Shown here piece by piece: positions 27,156 to 37,289 of a DNA stretch of 64,000 bases. Position numbers and translations under genes: made by a program. How positions within the stretch are numbered: the stretch's first letter is position 1; the number at the start of each line of letters is the position of its first letter. The stretch spans positions 1,124,091 through 1,188,090 of the forward strand of contig NZ_CP061317.1 in NCBI RefSeq assembly GCF_018688355.1, given 5' to 3'. The notes beneath the pieces are model-generated. The model was not told where the DNA came from, made no database searches, and worked only from the letters and a program-made list of their open reading frames with translations. The stretch is from Polynucleobacter sp. AP-Elch-400A-B2 (GTDB lineage Bacteria; Pseudomonadota; Gammaproteobacteria; Burkholderiales; Burkholderiaceae).

Positions 27156-28949
27156 TTAATGCGTCTTCTTCTTTACTGGTGGTAGATCAGTGCAGTGACC
27201 AAGAGCAGTCTCTGCAGCTAAGCCAACAGATTCACCTAGGGTTGGATGTGGATGAATCGTTTTGCCAATATCTACAGCATCAGCACCCATCTCTATGGCA
27301 AGACAGACTTCGCCAATTAAATCGCCCGCATGCGTACCAACGATACCGCCACCAATAATACGTTTGCTAGTAGCATCAAAAATCAGCTTGGTAAAGCCTT
27401 CATCACGACCATTGGCAATCGCCCTTCCGCTAGCTGCCCATGGAAATAAACCTTTTTCGTAGGCAATCCCTTGAGCTTTACACTGCTCTTCGGTCAAACC
27501 AGCCCAAGCCACCTCTGGGTCAGTGTATGCCACCGATGGAATTTGCTTGGCGTCAAAGTAGGACTTTTCACCCGCAGCGACTTCAGCGGCAACGTGGCCC
27601 TCATGTACTGCTTTGTGCGCAAGCATGGGTTGGCCAACGATGTCGCCAATCGCAAAGATGTTGTTCACATTAGTGCGCATTTGATTGTCGACAGGAACGA
27701 AGCCACGCTCATCTACAACAACACCTGCAGCCGATGCATCAATCTTCTTGCCATTCGGTGTGCGTCCAACTGCAACCAATACTAAGTCGTAAGTCTGCGA
27801 CTCTGAGGGAGCGCCCTCACCTTCAAAGCTCACCGAAATACCGTCAGCCTTGACTTCAGCTTTAGATGCTCGGGTTTTCAACATGATCTTTTCGAAACGG
27901 CCGGCATTAAACTTCTCCCAGACCTTTTCTAAATCACGATCTGCGCCCGCCATGAGGCCATCCATCATTTCAGCAATATCAATACGGGAGCCTAGGGTGC
28001 TGTAAACAGTAGCCATCTCTAAACCAATAATGCCGCCACCGATGACCAACATGCGCTTTGGAATACTCTTGAGTAATAAGGCGCCAGTGCTATCTACGAT
28101 ACGAGAATCTTCTGGCAAAAATGGTAATTTTACTGGCTGACTTCCCGCTGCAATAATCGCTTTCTGAAAGCGAATCACTTCTTTTTGCCCTGTTAAGTCT
28201 TGGCCATCACCCTTTGTTAACTCCACTTCTACGTGATTTGCATCTAAGAATCGGCCTAATCCACGCACTACACTAACCTTACGGGCTTTTGCCATGCCGG
28301 CCAAACCACCTGTTAACTTAGCAATAACTGAATTTTTGTAGCCGCGTAATTGATCAATTTCAATCTTGGGAGCGCCATAGCTAATGCCATGCTTGGACAT
28401 CGTTTTCACTTCATCCATCACTGCAGTTGTATGAAGTAAGGCTTTCGATGGAATACAACCCACGTTTAAGCAAACACCGCCTAAAGTTGGATAGCGCTCT
28501 ATCAAAATAGTGCTCATACCCAAGTCCGCACTTCGGAATGCAGCGCTATAGCCGCCTGGACCTGCACCTAAGACGAGCAATTCGCACTCATGATCTACTT
28601 TGCCGCTGTATTGACCGGCAATAGGAGCACTGATGACAGGCGCTGCTACAGGAGCAGGGGTTGAGACTGCTGAGGCTGCAGGCGCAGAAGCTTGAGGTGT
28701 AGCTGTTGCCACCCCCACTTCAATCTCCGCTACGACACTACCTTTACCAACCTTATCGCCAGCTTTGACTGAAATACTCAAAACAGTTCCAGCTGCATCG
28801 GCTGGAATTTCCATCGTTGCTTTGTCAGACTCTAGAACGAGCAGTGGCTGCTCCTTTTCGATGACATCACCCACTTTGATGAGCACTTCAATCACTGGCA
28901 CATCTGAATAATCACCAATATCCGGCACGAGAATAATTTGCTTAGCCAT
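27156..28949 (-). CDS. lpdA: dihydrolipoyl dehydrogenase with N-terminal lipoyl domain (pyruvate dehydrogenase E3)
   Basis: E3 reoxidises dihydrolipoyl groups of the pyruvate dehydrogenase complex with NAD. The 597 residues comprise a lipoyl domain (about 1-80, K in ESDKATMEIPA), an Ala/Pro linker (about 82-115) and the flavoprotein disulfide reductase (from about 120) with redox Cys pair GGVCLNVGCIPSK, a second nucleotide fold (VIGGGIIGLEMA) and the C-terminal base HPHPTLGE. Lipoyl-bearing E3 is common in betaproteobacteria. It is the last gene of aceE-aceF-lpd, 9 bp after aceF. Confidence 0.96.
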   Translation of the reverse strand: MAKQIILVPDIGDYSDVPVIEVLIKVGDVIEKEQPLLVLESDKATMEIPADAAGTVLSISVKAGDKVGKGSVVAEIEVGVATATPQASAPAASAVSTPAPVAAPVISAPIAGQYSGKVDHECELLVLGAGPGGYSAAFRSADLGMSTILIERYPTLGGVCLNVGCIPSKALLHTTAVMDEVKTMSKHGISYGAPKIEIDQLRGYKNSVIAKLTGGLAGMAKARKVSVVRGLGRFLDANHVEVELTKGDGQDLTGQKEVIRFQKAIIAAGSQPVKLPFLPEDSRIVDSTGALLLKSIPKRMLVIGGGIIGLEMATVYSTLGSRIDIAEMMDGLMAGADRDLEKVWEKFNAGRFEKIMLKTRASKAEVKADGISVSFEGEGAPSESQTYDLVLVAVGRTPNGKKIDASAAGVVVDERGFVPVDNQMRTNVNNIFAIGDIVGQPMLAHKAVHEGHVAAEVAAGEKSYFDAKQIPSVAYTDPEVAWAGLTEEQCKAQGIAYEKGLFPWAASGRAIANGRDEGFTKLIFDATSKRIIGGGIVGTHAGDLIGEVCLAIEMGADAVDIGKTIHPHPTLGESVGLAAETALGHCTDLPPVKKKTH

Positions 28950-28958
28950 ATCTTTTCC

Positions 28959-30269
28959 TTATAGCGCCGCGCGACGGAAGTCGGACATCAGCTGAGCGAT
29001 GTAGACGTTGAAACGCGTTGCCAAAGCACCATCAATTACACGATGGTCGGCACTGAGTGACAATGGACAAATTAAGCGTGGCACAAATTGCTTACCATCC
29101 CACACTGGCTTCATAGCAGCCTTGCTGACACCCAAGATGGCTACCTCAGGAGCGTTCACGATGGGTGAGAAATAGGTACCGCCAATGCCTCCCAAGGAGG
29201 AGATAGTGAAACTAGCACCCTGCATTTGCTCGGGCTTCAGTTTTCCGTCTCGCGCTAGCGCGGCTAACTCTGAGGTTTCACGAGCAAGCTCAAAAATACC
29301 TTTTTTATCTGCATCACGAATCACTGGCACCACTAAACCATTTGGCGTATCAGCGGCAAAAGCGATATTGAAATACTTCTTCAACACCAAGTCATCGCCA
29401 TCAATAGAGCTATTGAACTCAGGAAATTTTTTGAGCGCAGCTACAGCAGCTTTCATCATGAACGCCAGCATGGTGATTTTGAGGCCCTGCTTTTCGTTCT
29501 CTTTGTTGGTCAGCACTCTAAATGCCTCGAGCTCAGTAATATCCGCATCCTCGTGATATGTCACGGCAGGAATCATGACCCAGTTACGACCCAGATTAGC
29601 GGCGGTCAGCTTCTTAATACGATTGAGTGGCTGACGCTCAGTCTCACCAAATTTAGAAAAATCGACTTTTGGCCAAGGAATTAGATTGAGGCCGCCCAAG
29701 CTTCCGCCAGATGCAGTTGATGTGCTGCCAGCTCCACCACTCATTGCAGTCTTTACAAAAGCCTGCACGTCTTCTTGGGTGACTCTGCCTTTAGGGCCGG
29801 AGCCTTTAACTTGATGAACCGTAACACCGAGTTCACGCGCAAATTTACGGACTGAAGGACTTGCGTGACTAGCTGTTGGATCCATTTCAACCGGGGTATT
29901 ACTAATAGGAGATGGAACTGGTGCACGCACAATTGGTGGCTCTACTTTTGGAGCCGGTGCCACAGCAGGTTCGGTTTTTGCTACTGCGGGAGCAGCAGTT
30001 TGTGTGGCAGCTGGAGCTACAGTTGCGCCACTCTCCTCAAGCACCAGAACAATGGCGCCCTCTGAAATAGAGTCACCCACCTTAACCTTGACCTCTTTCA
30101 CAAGACCGGAGTGCGATGAGGGAACGTCCATGGTTGCCTTGTCCGACTCCAGAACAACAATAGATTGCTCTTTCTCAATACGATCACCGGCTTTTACCAA
30201 TACCTCAATGACGGGCACATCTTTGTAATCCCCAATATCTGGGACTTTAATATCAATTAGTTGGCTCAT
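28959..30269 (-). CDS. aceF: dihydrolipoyllysine-residue acetyltransferase (pyruvate dehydrogenase E2)
   Basis: E2 transfers acetyl from E1 to CoA and forms the complex core. This 436-residue version has a single lipoyl domain (about 1-78, K in ESDKATMDVPS), an Ala/Pro/Val linker, a peripheral-subunit-binding domain (about 137-175; ASPSVRKFARELGVTVHQVKGSGPKGRVTQEDV) and the catalytic domain with DHRVIDGA near the C-terminus. E. coli has three lipoyl domains; one here is complemented by the extra lipoyl domain on E3. It lies 15 bp after aceE. Confidence 0.97.
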   Translation of the reverse strand: MSQLIDIKVPDIGDYKDVPVIEVLVKAGDRIEKEQSIVVLESDKATMDVPSSHSGLVKEVKVKVGDSISEGAIVLVLEESGATVAPAATQTAAPAVAKTEPAVAPAPKVEPPIVRAPVPSPISNTPVEMDPTASHASPSVRKFARELGVTVHQVKGSGPKGRVTQEDVQAFVKTAMSGGAGSTSTASGGSLGGLNLIPWPKVDFSKFGETERQPLNRIKKLTAANLGRNWVMIPAVTYHEDADITELEAFRVLTNKENEKQGLKITMLAFMMKAAVAALKKFPEFNSSIDGDDLVLKKYFNIAFAADTPNGLVVPVIRDADKKGIFELARETSELAALARDGKLKPEQMQGASFTISSLGGIGGTYFSPIVNAPEVAILGVSKAAMKPVWDGKQFVPRLICPLSLSADHRVIDGALATRFNVYIAQLMSDFRRAAL

Positions 30270-30284
30270 AGTATCTGTCTCTTA

Positions 30285-32981
30285 TCAAACCGTCATTGGA
30301 TTTGGCTTGGTGGTGTCGATGCCGTACTTCTGAATTGCTTCGGCTAACTTTTGGCGATCCAACTGGCCAGCATCCACCAAAGAGCGCAAGGCTGTGATAA
30401 CGACCCAGCGACGATCTACTTCAAAGAAATCACGTAATTTTTCACGAGTATCGGAACGTCCAAAACCGTCTGTTCCCAATACCTCGAAGCGACGACCCAT
30501 ATGCTGGATAGCTGGGCGAATTTGCTCAGCAAACAAACGGACATAGTCAGTTGCAGCGATGATCGGGCCCACAGTATCTTTGAGGCACTGCTCTACATGA
30601 GATAAAGCAGGTACTGCAGTTGGATTTAGAAGATTATTACGATGGACTGTATTCCAGTTACGACCTAACTCAGTAAAGCTTGGGCAGCCCCACAAATCAG
30701 AAGCAACACCCCAATCTTTATGTAGGATTTCAGCGGCTTCAATAACTTCACGGAAAATAGTTCCCGAACCTAAAAGCTGTACATGCAATTTCGCGTTAGC
30801 ATCGCCAACCGACTTGAGTTTGTACATACCTTTAATGATGTCTTGCTCTGCACCTTTTGGCATGGCTGGATGAGCGTAGTTCTCATTCATCAGAGTGATG
30901 TAGTAGTACACATCTTCTTGTTCAGCCAGCATACGGCGCATACCATCTTGAATTACTACAGCTACTTCAAATGAGAATGAAGGGTCGTAGCTAATACAGT
31001 TTGGAATTGAAGCGCTCCATACTTGGCTGTGTCCATCTTCATGCTGAAGGCCTTCACCATTCAAAGTCGTTCTACCGGCAGTACCGCCCAGTAAAAATCC
31101 ACGGCTACGCATATCACCAGCAGCCCAACAGAGGTCACCAATCCGCTGGAAACCAAACATGGAATAGAAGATATAAAAAGGCAGCATCGGTACGCCGTGC
31201 GTTGAGTATGAAGTGGCAGCAGCGATCCAGTCGCACATACCACCCGCTTCATTAATACCTTCTTGCAAAATCTGACCAGTCTTGTCCTCTTTATAGAACA
31301 TCAGTTGATCATGATCTTCTGGGGTGTAAAGCTGGCCTAGCTGATTCCAGATACCTAATTGACGGAACATACCTTCCATGCCAAAGGTGCGTGACTCATC
31401 CGGAACAATTGGAACAACTCGTTTACCCAACACCTTGTCGCGCACAATCGTATTGAGTATGCGAACAAAGGCCATCGTGGTAGAAATCTCACGGCCATCG
31501 GTAGTTGCCTCTAGTAATGGTGCGAATACCTCAAGCGCTGGAACCGGCAGGCTCTCGGCCTTCATGCGACGCTGTGGCAAATAGCCGCCCAACTCTTGAC
31601 GGCGAGCTTTCATATACTCAAGCTCTGGGCTTCCTTCCGCAAATTTCACTAAAGGCATTTCTTCTAGTTGCTCATCTTTTACGGGGATCTCAAAACGATC
31701 GCGGAAACGACGTACATCATCTGCATTCATCTTCTTCGCTTGGTGGGCAATATTCATTGCCTCACCCGAGGCACCCATACCGTAACCTTTAATGGTGTGA
31801 GCCAAAATAACGGTTGGCTGATCCTTATGATTTACGGCTGAATGAAATGCTGCAAATACTTTATGGGGATCATGACCACCGCGATTGAGTTGCCAAATCT
31901 CGTCATCACTCCAGTCACTGACCAATGCCTTTAGCTCGGGTGTATTGAAAACGATTTCGCGCACGTAGGCACCACTCTTGGCTTTCATAGTCTGGTATTC
32001 ACCATCGACAATCTGACCAAGACGCTGCATCAAGATACCTTTTTTATCGCGAGCAAACAAAGCATCCCAATGACCGCCCCAAACCACCTTGATTACATTC
32101 CAACCGGCGCCGCGGAACTCACCTTCGAGCTCTTGAATAATCTTACCGTTACCACGTACAGGCCCATCAAGACGTTGAAGGTTGCAGTTCACTACAAAAA
32201 TCAGGTTATCTAATTTTTCACGGCCGGCCATACCAATAGCACCGAGTGATTCCGGTTCATCAGTTTCACCATCGCCGAGGAAGGCCCAAACCTTTCTACC
32301 TTCCGCTTGAATGAATCCTCGATCCTGCATGTAGCGCATAAAGCGCGCTTGATAAATAGCCATGATTGGGCCAAGACCCATCGACACTGTAGGGAACTGC
32401 CAAAAATCCGGCATCAACCAAGGGTGCGGATAACTAGAGATGCCTTTGCCACCCACTTCTTGACGGAAGTTATTCAGCTGCTCATCAGACAAGCGACCGA
32501 GCATGTAAGCTCGGGCGTACACACCGGGGGCAGAATGTCCTTGAACAAATATGAGATCGCCACCATGCTCTGGAGATGGGGCATGCCAGAAATGGTTAAA
32601 GCCGACGTCATATAGAGTGGCCGCCGACTGGAAAGAAGAAATATGACCACCAACGTTGGTATCTTTATTAGCACGCAAGACCATAGCCATTGCGTTCCAA
32701 CGCGTGTAGGAACGGATGCGGTGCTCAACATTTTGATCGCCTGGTAGACGTGCTTGCTGCTCCACAGGGATTGTGTTGATGTATGGAGTTTCAGCATGAA
32801 AGGGTTGATTCACCCCATTCACTCGGGCATGAGAAATTTGCTGATCAATAAGATAGGCAGCACGCTCTGGACCCTCATTCCGAATAACACCATCAAGGGC
32901 CTGTAACCACTCTTGGGTTTCGCCTGGATCAGCATCTTGTTTTCCTGCGCTACCCAAAATTTGTTCTGGAACCGCTGCCAT
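30285..32981 (-). CDS. aceE: pyruvate dehydrogenase E1 component (homodimeric)
   Basis: E1 decarboxylates pyruvate with thiamine diphosphate and acetylates E2 lipoyl groups. The 898-residue length fits the homodimeric AceE type. The ThDP motif runs from GDGETDEP to VNCNLQRLDGPVRGN; SYPHPWLMPDFWQFPTVSMGLGP and the HTIKGYGMGASGEAMNIAHQ region are typical. It heads the operon; a promoter and an inverted repeat lie between it and the divergent histidine kinase gene. Confidence 0.98.
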   Translation of the reverse strand: MAAVPEQILGSAGKQDADPGETQEWLQALDGVIRNEGPERAAYLIDQQISHARVNGVNQPFHAETPYINTIPVEQQARLPGDQNVEHRIRSYTRWNAMAMVLRANKDTNVGGHISSFQSAATLYDVGFNHFWHAPSPEHGGDLIFVQGHSAPGVYARAYMLGRLSDEQLNNFRQEVGGKGISSYPHPWLMPDFWQFPTVSMGLGPIMAIYQARFMRYMQDRGFIQAEGRKVWAFLGDGETDEPESLGAIGMAGREKLDNLIFVVNCNLQRLDGPVRGNGKIIQELEGEFRGAGWNVIKVVWGGHWDALFARDKKGILMQRLGQIVDGEYQTMKAKSGAYVREIVFNTPELKALVSDWSDDEIWQLNRGGHDPHKVFAAFHSAVNHKDQPTVILAHTIKGYGMGASGEAMNIAHQAKKMNADDVRRFRDRFEIPVKDEQLEEMPLVKFAEGSPELEYMKARRQELGGYLPQRRMKAESLPVPALEVFAPLLEATTDGREISTTMAFVRILNTIVRDKVLGKRVVPIVPDESRTFGMEGMFRQLGIWNQLGQLYTPEDHDQLMFYKEDKTGQILQEGINEAGGMCDWIAAATSYSTHGVPMLPFYIFYSMFGFQRIGDLCWAAGDMRSRGFLLGGTAGRTTLNGEGLQHEDGHSQVWSASIPNCISYDPSFSFEVAVVIQDGMRRMLAEQEDVYYYITLMNENYAHPAMPKGAEQDIIKGMYKLKSVGDANAKLHVQLLGSGTIFREVIEAAEILHKDWGVASDLWGCPSFTELGRNWNTVHRNNLLNPTAVPALSHVEQCLKDTVGPIIAATDYVRLFAEQIRPAIQHMGRRFEVLGTDGFGRSDTREKLRDFFEVDRRWVVITALRSLVDAGQLDRQKLAEAIQKYGIDTTKPNPMTV

Positions 32982-33032
32982 AAATTGCCTCCATTTGTTA
33001 CATCGTTTTTATTGATTCACTTTATAGGCAAT

Positions 33033-33061
33033 ATTCTAGGAAGGTCTATGGGTGTAAACAA
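33033..33061 (-). promoter_or_regulatory. promoter candidate of aceE
   Basis: On the minus strand TTGTTT (33061-33056) and TAGAAT (33038-33033) are 17 bp apart. The -10 is one mismatch from consensus and the -35 is weak, which would suit a promoter needing an activator. Transcription would begin near 33026, with a leader of about 45 nt. Confidence 0.45.
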
Positions 33062-33067
33062 GCAATT

Positions 33068-33102
33068 TCCCACATAATGATAGTATTTCTCACTATGTGG
33101 GA
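33068..33102. promoter_or_regulatory. inverted repeat between aceE and the two-component system
   Basis: TCCCACATA (33068-33076) and TATGTGGGA (33094-33102) are perfect 9-base arms around 17 bases, with centres 26 bp apart. They lie at about -42 to -76 of the predicted aceE start and 84 bp upstream of the kinase ATG. No T-tract follows on either strand, so an operator is more likely than a terminator. Confidence 0.5.
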
Positions 33103-33185
33103 TATTGTTGCATCGCACTCAAATCAGCTAAAAAAGTACAGTAAAGCAAGAAAAGCCTATCCATAGGGCAAAATAAGCGGATTAC

Positions 33186-35675
33186 ATGAAAAAAATAGTA
33201 TTTTCAATAAGGCAACTACAGCCTGTGAAGTGGATCCGTCGAATACGGGGGTTTAAGCTTGTCTATACGCCATTAATAGCCATTGTGCTGTTCACTGTTG
33301 TTATGGGTGTCATTATGGGCACCCTACAACTACAAGAAAAAAGTCAGCAAGAAGCCGCTCTTTTTAGAGAACTCTCTTTTGCGAAGCAACGTATCCAATT
33401 GCGCTTTGCAAACAATACCGATGTACTTCAGTCGCTTGGACGTGAATATATAAGTAGTGGTGAGTCGGTTAAGTCAAGAGAAAACCTCTTCATACAGGCT
33501 GAAAATTTATTACAAAGTAATCATGAAATTGCACAAATCGTTTGGATTGATAAAGCAGGACAACGACAGTGGAGAGTTCCGCTAAATAACTTAAGAACAG
33601 TCTGGCTTAATAAAGATGTTAACGCTGAGACTGTCAATCAAGGTTTAAGAAAAACACTTGAGCTCAGTACAGCAACGAGCCGACCAGCTTTTAGTCAATT
33701 CATGACGCTCGAAGTTCCTAGCGATGAAGTCATCTCAAGAGAAATCCGTAACGTATTTTGGCAAACAGTTCCCCAGATTTCTGGTAATGAAATTAATGGC
33801 ATGGTAGCTGTTCTTTACACCACACAAGGCTTGCTTGAAATTATTCCTGGCGAGCTCAAGAGCCAGTATCGCTTCACATTAATTACAGACGATGACAGAG
33901 TCCTAGCGATCTCGTCCGATAAAAATACACCAAAGCGTGCATTTAGCAATCAAACAAGTTTGGATATTGGAGTGCTTAGCCCAAATCTCAGCCTACGCAT
34001 CGATACCTACCCGCCTGCCACGAATTTAACTTTTAGAATGTTGATAGGCGTGGTGCTGGGTTTGAGTGCGTTTGTGATTTGGAGCTTATGGTCCGTTCTC
34101 AAACAGATGCAGGTTAGGCAAGAGGCAGAAGCAAATCTTCGAGCAGAAACTAATTTCCGTAGTGCAATGGAAAATTCCACTCCAGTAGGTATCCGTGCGC
34201 ACGATATGAATAGAGTAATTACTTATGTGAATCCCGCATTTTGTGAGATGACTGGGTGGTCTGCAGAAGAACTCATCGGACAAAGCCCCCCTTTTGCCTT
34301 CTGGCCCGAAGGTCAGAAAAATGAGCTGACTGACAAAATGAATAAGGCCCTCAAAATAGCAATGAGCGAAGAGAGGACCATTGGGATTGAAGGCTCAATT
34401 CTTCACAGGGATGGATCAGTTATTCAGACGCGCACATTTATTGCACCCCTTGTAAACGAAAAGAGTCAGCAAACTGGCTGGGTAACTTCATTAATTGATA
34501 TCTCCGAACCTAAGAAAATTCGAGAAGAGTTGGCAGCCTCACAAGAGCGATTTGTTGCGGTATTAGAAGGGCTTGATGCTGCAGTTTCAGTAGTATCAAA
34601 TGAGAACGGTGAACTATTATTTACAAATCGCTTCTATCGTGAACGCTTTGGTAATACTGCCAAGGGCCACTTTGAATTAACTGGTAGCGATAAGACGTCC
34701 GAGGGTATTTCAGCCCAATCACCATATCAGGAAACTGCATCAGAAGAAATTCAATTGCTAGATGAGGCAACGGGAATCTCAAAATGGTATGAAGTTCGCA
34801 GACGGAATGTCCCATGGGTAGATGGTCACTTGGCACAATTATTAATTGCCACAGATATTACGCTGCGCGTCGAAGCTGATGACTTGGCTCGACAACAAGA
34901 AGAGCGGATGCAATTTACCAGCCGCTTAACAACCATGGGCGAAATGGCCTCTTCTTTAGCCCACGAATTAAATCAACCGCTGGCTGCAATTTCAAACTAC
35001 TGCATGGGTGTGGCAAAGCGCTTACAGGGTCAACTTGATCCTGCCTTGCAAAAAGATATTCTTCCGGCGCTAGAGAAGGCATCTGATCAGGCTCATCGCG
35101 CTGGCACGATCATTCAACGTATTAAGGGCTTTGTAAAACGTAGTGAACCTCAAAGGAAGTCCTGTGACATTGCTGAAATTATTCATGATGCCGTTGGATT
35201 GGTAGAAATTGACGCCCATCGCCATCGCTTGAGTATCAACACTGAAATCGCTGAAAATCTTCCCCAAGTCGACTTAGATCCAGTCTTAATTCTGCAGGTC
35301 TTGGTCAATCTCCTGAAAAACTCATTAGATAGTCTGAGAGAGGTTTACCCCCTTTCCTCACGCTGGTCGGCCCCCCCTGTAAGGATTTCAGCAGATTTAG
35401 ACACCAGCGCCTTCCCCGCCATGTTGCGCATCCAGGTGCGGGACGCGGGCGGCGGAATCGCAAAATCAGTGATTGAGCGCATGTTTGAGCCCTTTTTTAG
35501 CACCAAAAGCGATGGTATGGGCATGGGTCTGAATATCTGTCGATCCGTCATTGAGTCCCATCAGGGTCGTCTTTGGGCAACCAATCTGATGGATGCCGAA
35601 CATACGAAGTTGTCGGGCTGCACCTTTACAATACTATTACCCTTAGAGTCCCCGGGTTCTAGCGATAGTATTTAA
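33186..35675 (+). CDS. membrane PAS sensor histidine kinase
   Basis: This 829-residue sensor has two membrane helices (about 26-47 and 283-305) enclosing a ~235-residue periplasmic region, two cytoplasmic PAS domains (about 322-440 and 452-562), a HisKA domain with phosphoacceptor H593 in SSLAHELNQPLAAISNY, and an HATPase domain with LVNLLKNSLDSL (N box), RDAGGGI and DGMGMGLNICRSVIESH. The HELNQPL box and the FixJ-type partner 37 bp downstream place it in the FixL/DctB-like group. No ligand can be assigned; I saw no heme-PAS proof. It is divergent from aceE. Confidence 0.92.
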   Translation: MKKIVFSIRQLQPVKWIRRIRGFKLVYTPLIAIVLFTVVMGVIMGTLQLQEKSQQEAALFRELSFAKQRIQLRFANNTDVLQSLGREYISSGESVKSRENLFIQAENLLQSNHEIAQIVWIDKAGQRQWRVPLNNLRTVWLNKDVNAETVNQGLRKTLELSTATSRPAFSQFMTLEVPSDEVISREIRNVFWQTVPQISGNEINGMVAVLYTTQGLLEIIPGELKSQYRFTLITDDDRVLAISSDKNTPKRAFSNQTSLDIGVLSPNLSLRIDTYPPATNLTFRMLIGVVLGLSAFVIWSLWSVLKQMQVRQEAEANLRAETNFRSAMENSTPVGIRAHDMNRVITYVNPAFCEMTGWSAEELIGQSPPFAFWPEGQKNELTDKMNKALKIAMSEERTIGIEGSILHRDGSVIQTRTFIAPLVNEKSQQTGWVTSLIDISEPKKIREELAASQERFVAVLEGLDAAVSVVSNENGELLFTNRFYRERFGNTAKGHFELTGSDKTSEGISAQSPYQETASEEIQLLDEATGISKWYEVRRRNVPWVDGHLAQLLIATDITLRVEADDLARQQEERMQFTSRLTTMGEMASSLAHELNQPLAAISNYCMGVAKRLQGQLDPALQKDILPALEKASDQAHRAGTIIQRIKGFVKRSEPQRKSCDIAEIIHDAVGLVEIDAHRHRLSINTEIAENLPQVDLDPVLILQVLVNLLKNSLDSLREVYPLSSRWSAPPVRISADLDTSAFPAMLRIQVRDAGGGIAKSVIERMFEPFFSTKSDGMGMGLNICRSVIESHQGRLWATNLMDAEHTKLSGCTFTILLPLESPGSSDSI

Positions 35676-35712
35676 TTTATGCAATTTTTTAGGTTTATCT
35701 TCGAGAGCTAAT

Positions 35713-36360
35713 ATGAATATCAGTGCTGCCACCAAACCCAATCAAGCCGAAGTAGTTTATGTTGTAGATGATGATGAGGCAGTTCGCGACTCCCTTACCT
35801 GGCTACTCGAAAGCAATGGTTATGTTGTTCGCTGTCATGCAAGTGCTGAGCGTTTCTTGCAGTCACTTCAAAGCACTGATAAGTCAACCATCTCTTGCGC
35901 TATTCTGGATGTCCGCATGTCCGGTATGTCTGGCCTAGAACTACAAGAGCGCCTCATTAGTGAAAACCTGCCCATGCCAGTTGCCTTTATTACCGGTCAC
36001 GGCGATGTATCGATGGCAGTTTCGACGATGAAGCGCGGTGCGGTGGACTTTATCGAAAAACCATTCAAAGAAAACGATCTCTGCGGCTTAGTAGATCGCA
36101 TGCTTGGAAAAGCGCGAATTGATTACTCCCAAGCAAGTCAGCGCAAGGTCACCCAAAGCCTCTTGAGCAAACTCACTGGGCGTGAACGCCAAGTACTCGA
36201 GCGCATCGTAGCCGGTCGCTTAAACAAACAAATCGCAGATGATCTAAGTATCTCAATCAAAACTGTAGAGGCTCATCGCGCTAATATTATGGAAAAGCTC
36301 AACGTAAATACCGTTGCAGATCTTCTGCGTCTTGCCCTTTCTGACCCACAACCCAACTAA
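35713..36360 (+). CDS. FixJ-family response regulator
   Basis: This 215-residue regulator has an N-terminal receiver domain (about 14-130) with phosphoacceptor D66 in CAILDVRMSG and the switch Lys in FIEKPFKEND, and a C-terminal LuxR-type helix-turn-helix (about 150-210; LTGRERQVLERIVAGRLNKQIADDLSISIKTVEAHRANIMEKL). It is paired with the upstream kinase. The nearest candidate target is the inverted repeat upstream of the kinase and aceE, which is inference from position. Confidence 0.94.
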   Translation: MNISAATKPNQAEVVYVVDDDEAVRDSLTWLLESNGYVVRCHASAERFLQSLQSTDKSTISCAILDVRMSGMSGLELQERLISENLPMPVAFITGHGDVSMAVSTMKRGAVDFIEKPFKENDLCGLVDRMLGKARIDYSQASQRKVTQSLLSKLTGRERQVLERIVAGRLNKQIADDLSISIKTVEAHRANIMEKLNVNTVADLLRLALSDPQPN

Positions 36361-36365
36361 TTTTT

Positions 36366-37223
36366 ATGCCTGCACAGTTACTCGATGGCATCGCGCTATC
36401 AAAAAAATTACGTACTGAAATTGCTGCACGTGGCGCTATCGTTACCGCCAAGGGCGTTAGACCAGGTTTAGCAGTCATCGTTGTTGGCGAAAATCCTGCT
36501 AGCCAGGTTTATGTCAGGAATAAAGTAAAAGCCTGCGAAGATGTTGGTTTCCACTCTGTGCTTGAGCGCTACTCCGTAGAATTAGGCGAAGAGGAATTGC
36601 TAGCTCGTATTGCTACTCTCAATGCTGATCCAGTCATCCACGGCATCTTGGTCCAACTACCGCTTCCTGAGCACATTGCGGCTGAACGCGTACTTGAGGC
36701 AATCGCACCAGAAAAAGATGTGGATGGTTTTCACGTAGCCAATGCTGGCGCCCTCATGGTAGGCCAGCCAGAATTCAAGCCCTGTACTCCTTATGGCTGT
36801 ATGAAAATTCTGGAAAGCATTGAATACCCCATCCGCGGTGCACGTGCGGTGATCGTTGGCGCCTCTAATATTGTTGGCAAACCGATGGCTATGCTCTTGC
36901 TACAGGCAGGTGCAACAGTCACTATTTGCAATAGCAAGACCCGTGACTTGGCGCATCACACTAAAGATGCTGATATTTTGGTAGTGGCGACTGGCAAGCC
37001 GAAAATGATTACCGGTGATATGGTCAAAAATGGTGCCGTAGTCATTGACGTGGGCATTAATCGCATGCCCGATGGGAAACTCTGTGGCGACGTTGATTTT
37101 GATGCTGTTCAATATGTTGCTGGTTGGATCACACCTGTGCCAGGTGGCGTAGGCCCCATGACTATCACCATGCTTCTGATGAATACCTTAGAGGCAGCAG
37201 AAAAAGCGGCCAAGCCGTCTTAA
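36366..37223 (+). CDS. folD: bifunctional methylenetetrahydrofolate dehydrogenase/cyclohydrolase
   Basis: FolD converts 5,10-methylene-THF to 10-formyl-THF in one-carbon metabolism. The 285 residues hold VIVVGENPASQVYVRNKVKACE with the catalytic Lys, GILVQLPLPEH, PEKDVDGFHVANAG, PCTPYGCMKIL, IVGASNIVGKPMAMLLL and TPVPGGVGPMTITMLL. The gene is 5 bp after the response regulator gene and probably shares its transcript, although the functions are unrelated. Confidence 0.98.
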   Translation: MPAQLLDGIALSKKLRTEIAARGAIVTAKGVRPGLAVIVVGENPASQVYVRNKVKACEDVGFHSVLERYSVELGEEELLARIATLNADPVIHGILVQLPLPEHIAAERVLEAIAPEKDVDGFHVANAGALMVGQPEFKPCTPYGCMKILESIEYPIRGARAVIVGASNIVGKPMAMLLLQAGATVTICNSKTRDLAHHTKDADILVVATGKPKMITGDMVKNGAVVIDVGINRMPDGKLCGDVDFDAVQYVAGWITPVPGGVGPMTITMLLMNTLEAAEKAAKPS

Positions 37224-37289
37224 TAGGTGGGTTCGCTTGAGACCTTTTTTAGGGCCTAATTAGCAAAAGTTTCTGTCGTCCATTAAGCT

